A stretch of 64,000 nucleotides of DNA, from the NCBI RefSeq assembly GCF_001293565.1, contig NZ_JXMU01000003.1:62001-126000 (forward strand), read 5' to 3'. A program made the position numbers and the translations under genes. This document shows, piece after piece, positions 63,679 to 64,000 of the stretch (position 1 is its first letter; each line of letters opens with the position of its first letter). Below the pieces are notes generated by a model. That model did no database searches and had not been told where the DNA came from. It saw only the letters and a list, made by a program, of their open reading frames with translations. This stretch comes from Ahrensia marina. Lineage in GTDB: Bacteria; Pseudomonadota; Alphaproteobacteria; Rhizobiales; Rhizobiaceae.

Positions 63679-64000
63679 TTCTTGCCCTGCCAAAGAGGTC
63701 TGAGGTTTACGTAGTAGTTATATTCGATCTGGCTAAACAGCAGGCCGGTACGGTTGGGAACATTTTGCCGAAAGCCGAATGCCATCGCCAATACGAGGAT
63801 TAGTGGACACAAAACAGCAACGACCGGCGTTACTTTGATCACGCGGTCTATCTTTTTCGCGCGAAATTCAACCACAAACATGGTTGCTGTTAATGCCAAG
63901 AATGAGACCAGAGTGAACCAGTCATCGTCATGGGGTTTTCCCCATTGTGATTGGGGAAAATTGACAATCAGCGCATAGAGCGACGGGACGATAACGGCAG
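63675..64000 (-). CDS. tctB: TctB-family small permease, 5' end outside window
   Basis: The frame is open to the right window edge, giving about 108 residues of the C-terminal part. It has hydrophobic segments LVSFLALTATMFVVEF and VIKVTPVVAVLCPLILVLAMAFGF and ends in RPLWQGKK. Position and overlap directly before tctA identify it as the four-TM small subunit of the TTT transporter. The N-terminal part and start are not visible. Confidence 0.85.
   Translation of the reverse strand, partial: AVIVPSLYALIVNFPQSQWGKPHDDDWFTLVSFLALTATMFVVEFRAKKIDRVIKVTPVVAVLCPLILVLAMAFGFRQNVPNRTGLLFSQIEYNYYVNLRPLWQGKK

Noticed and set aside
25255-64000. A CRISPR array or phage gene block behind the integrase remnant
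   Set aside because: No regularly spaced direct repeats and no structural phage, toxin-antitoxin or Cas-like genes were seen in this stretch.

Overview
The window looks like chromosome from an alphaproteobacterium of the Rhizobiales (Hyphomicrobiales), probably a marine or host-associated relative of Phyllobacteriaceae/Ahrensia-type bacteria. The reasons are a moderate G+C content, the order degP - two-component pair - glnE - PleC-like kinase - pepN, the gbpR-chvE-gguABC block, DUF992 and DUF2147 proteins, and a possible EcfG-type stress promoter. The species cannot be fixed from sequence reading alone.

Bases 1-25250 are mostly conserved housekeeping: a DegP/HtrA protease (5' end outside the window), an OmpR-type two-component system, GlnE, an EF-hand protein, a PleC/DivJ-like PAS kinase, aminopeptidase N, a host-attachment-family protein, two paralogous MFS transporters that flank a divergent uracil-DNA glycosylase-like protein and ETF-ubiquinone oxidoreductase, a DUF992 protein, AMP nucleosidase, a pair of tiny membrane proteins, a GST, DUF2147, a Sel1 protein, a YitT membrane protein, a HisC-like aminotransferase and tRNA-Ser(GCU).

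After the tRNA the content becomes accessory. It opens with a decayed tyrosine-recombinase fragment. Next comes a uronate-catabolic operon (TRAP transporter, cupin, kduI, kduD, with a convergent GntR regulator). A four-gene operon follows (SDR, epimerase-like, BASS symporter, flavin monooxygenase), divergent from a TetR gene across a long palindrome. Then come a PAS-PAS-GGDEF-EAL protein and a scar where an IS3-family remnant truncates a LuxR-type gene. A cupin/GST pair is divergent from a LysR gene.

Bases 43700-53940 hold gbpR-chvE-gguA-gguB-gguC followed by a dehydratase, a Gfo/Idh sugar dehydrogenase and a 2-ketoglutarate-semialdehyde dehydrogenase. Together they form an almost complete oxidative (Weimberg-type) route from L-arabinose (and initial oxidation of D-galactose) to 2-oxoglutarate, coupled to its importer; only a lactonase gene is missing here. 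A cobalamin riboswitch at about 54150-54345 then heads a DUF1636 cysteine-rich protein, a solute-binding protein and two Dpp/Nik-type permeases, but no ATPase gene.

Bases 58177-64000 are a tightly overlapped minus-strand operon: tripartite tricarboxylate-type transporter (TctB, TctA), a small monooxygenase-fold protein, aldo/keto reductase, metallo-beta-lactamase-fold hydrolase, 3-oxo-tetronate kinase (OtnK) and decarboxylase (OtnC). It is probably a tetronate or related sugar-acid catabolic unit whose beginning lies right of the window.
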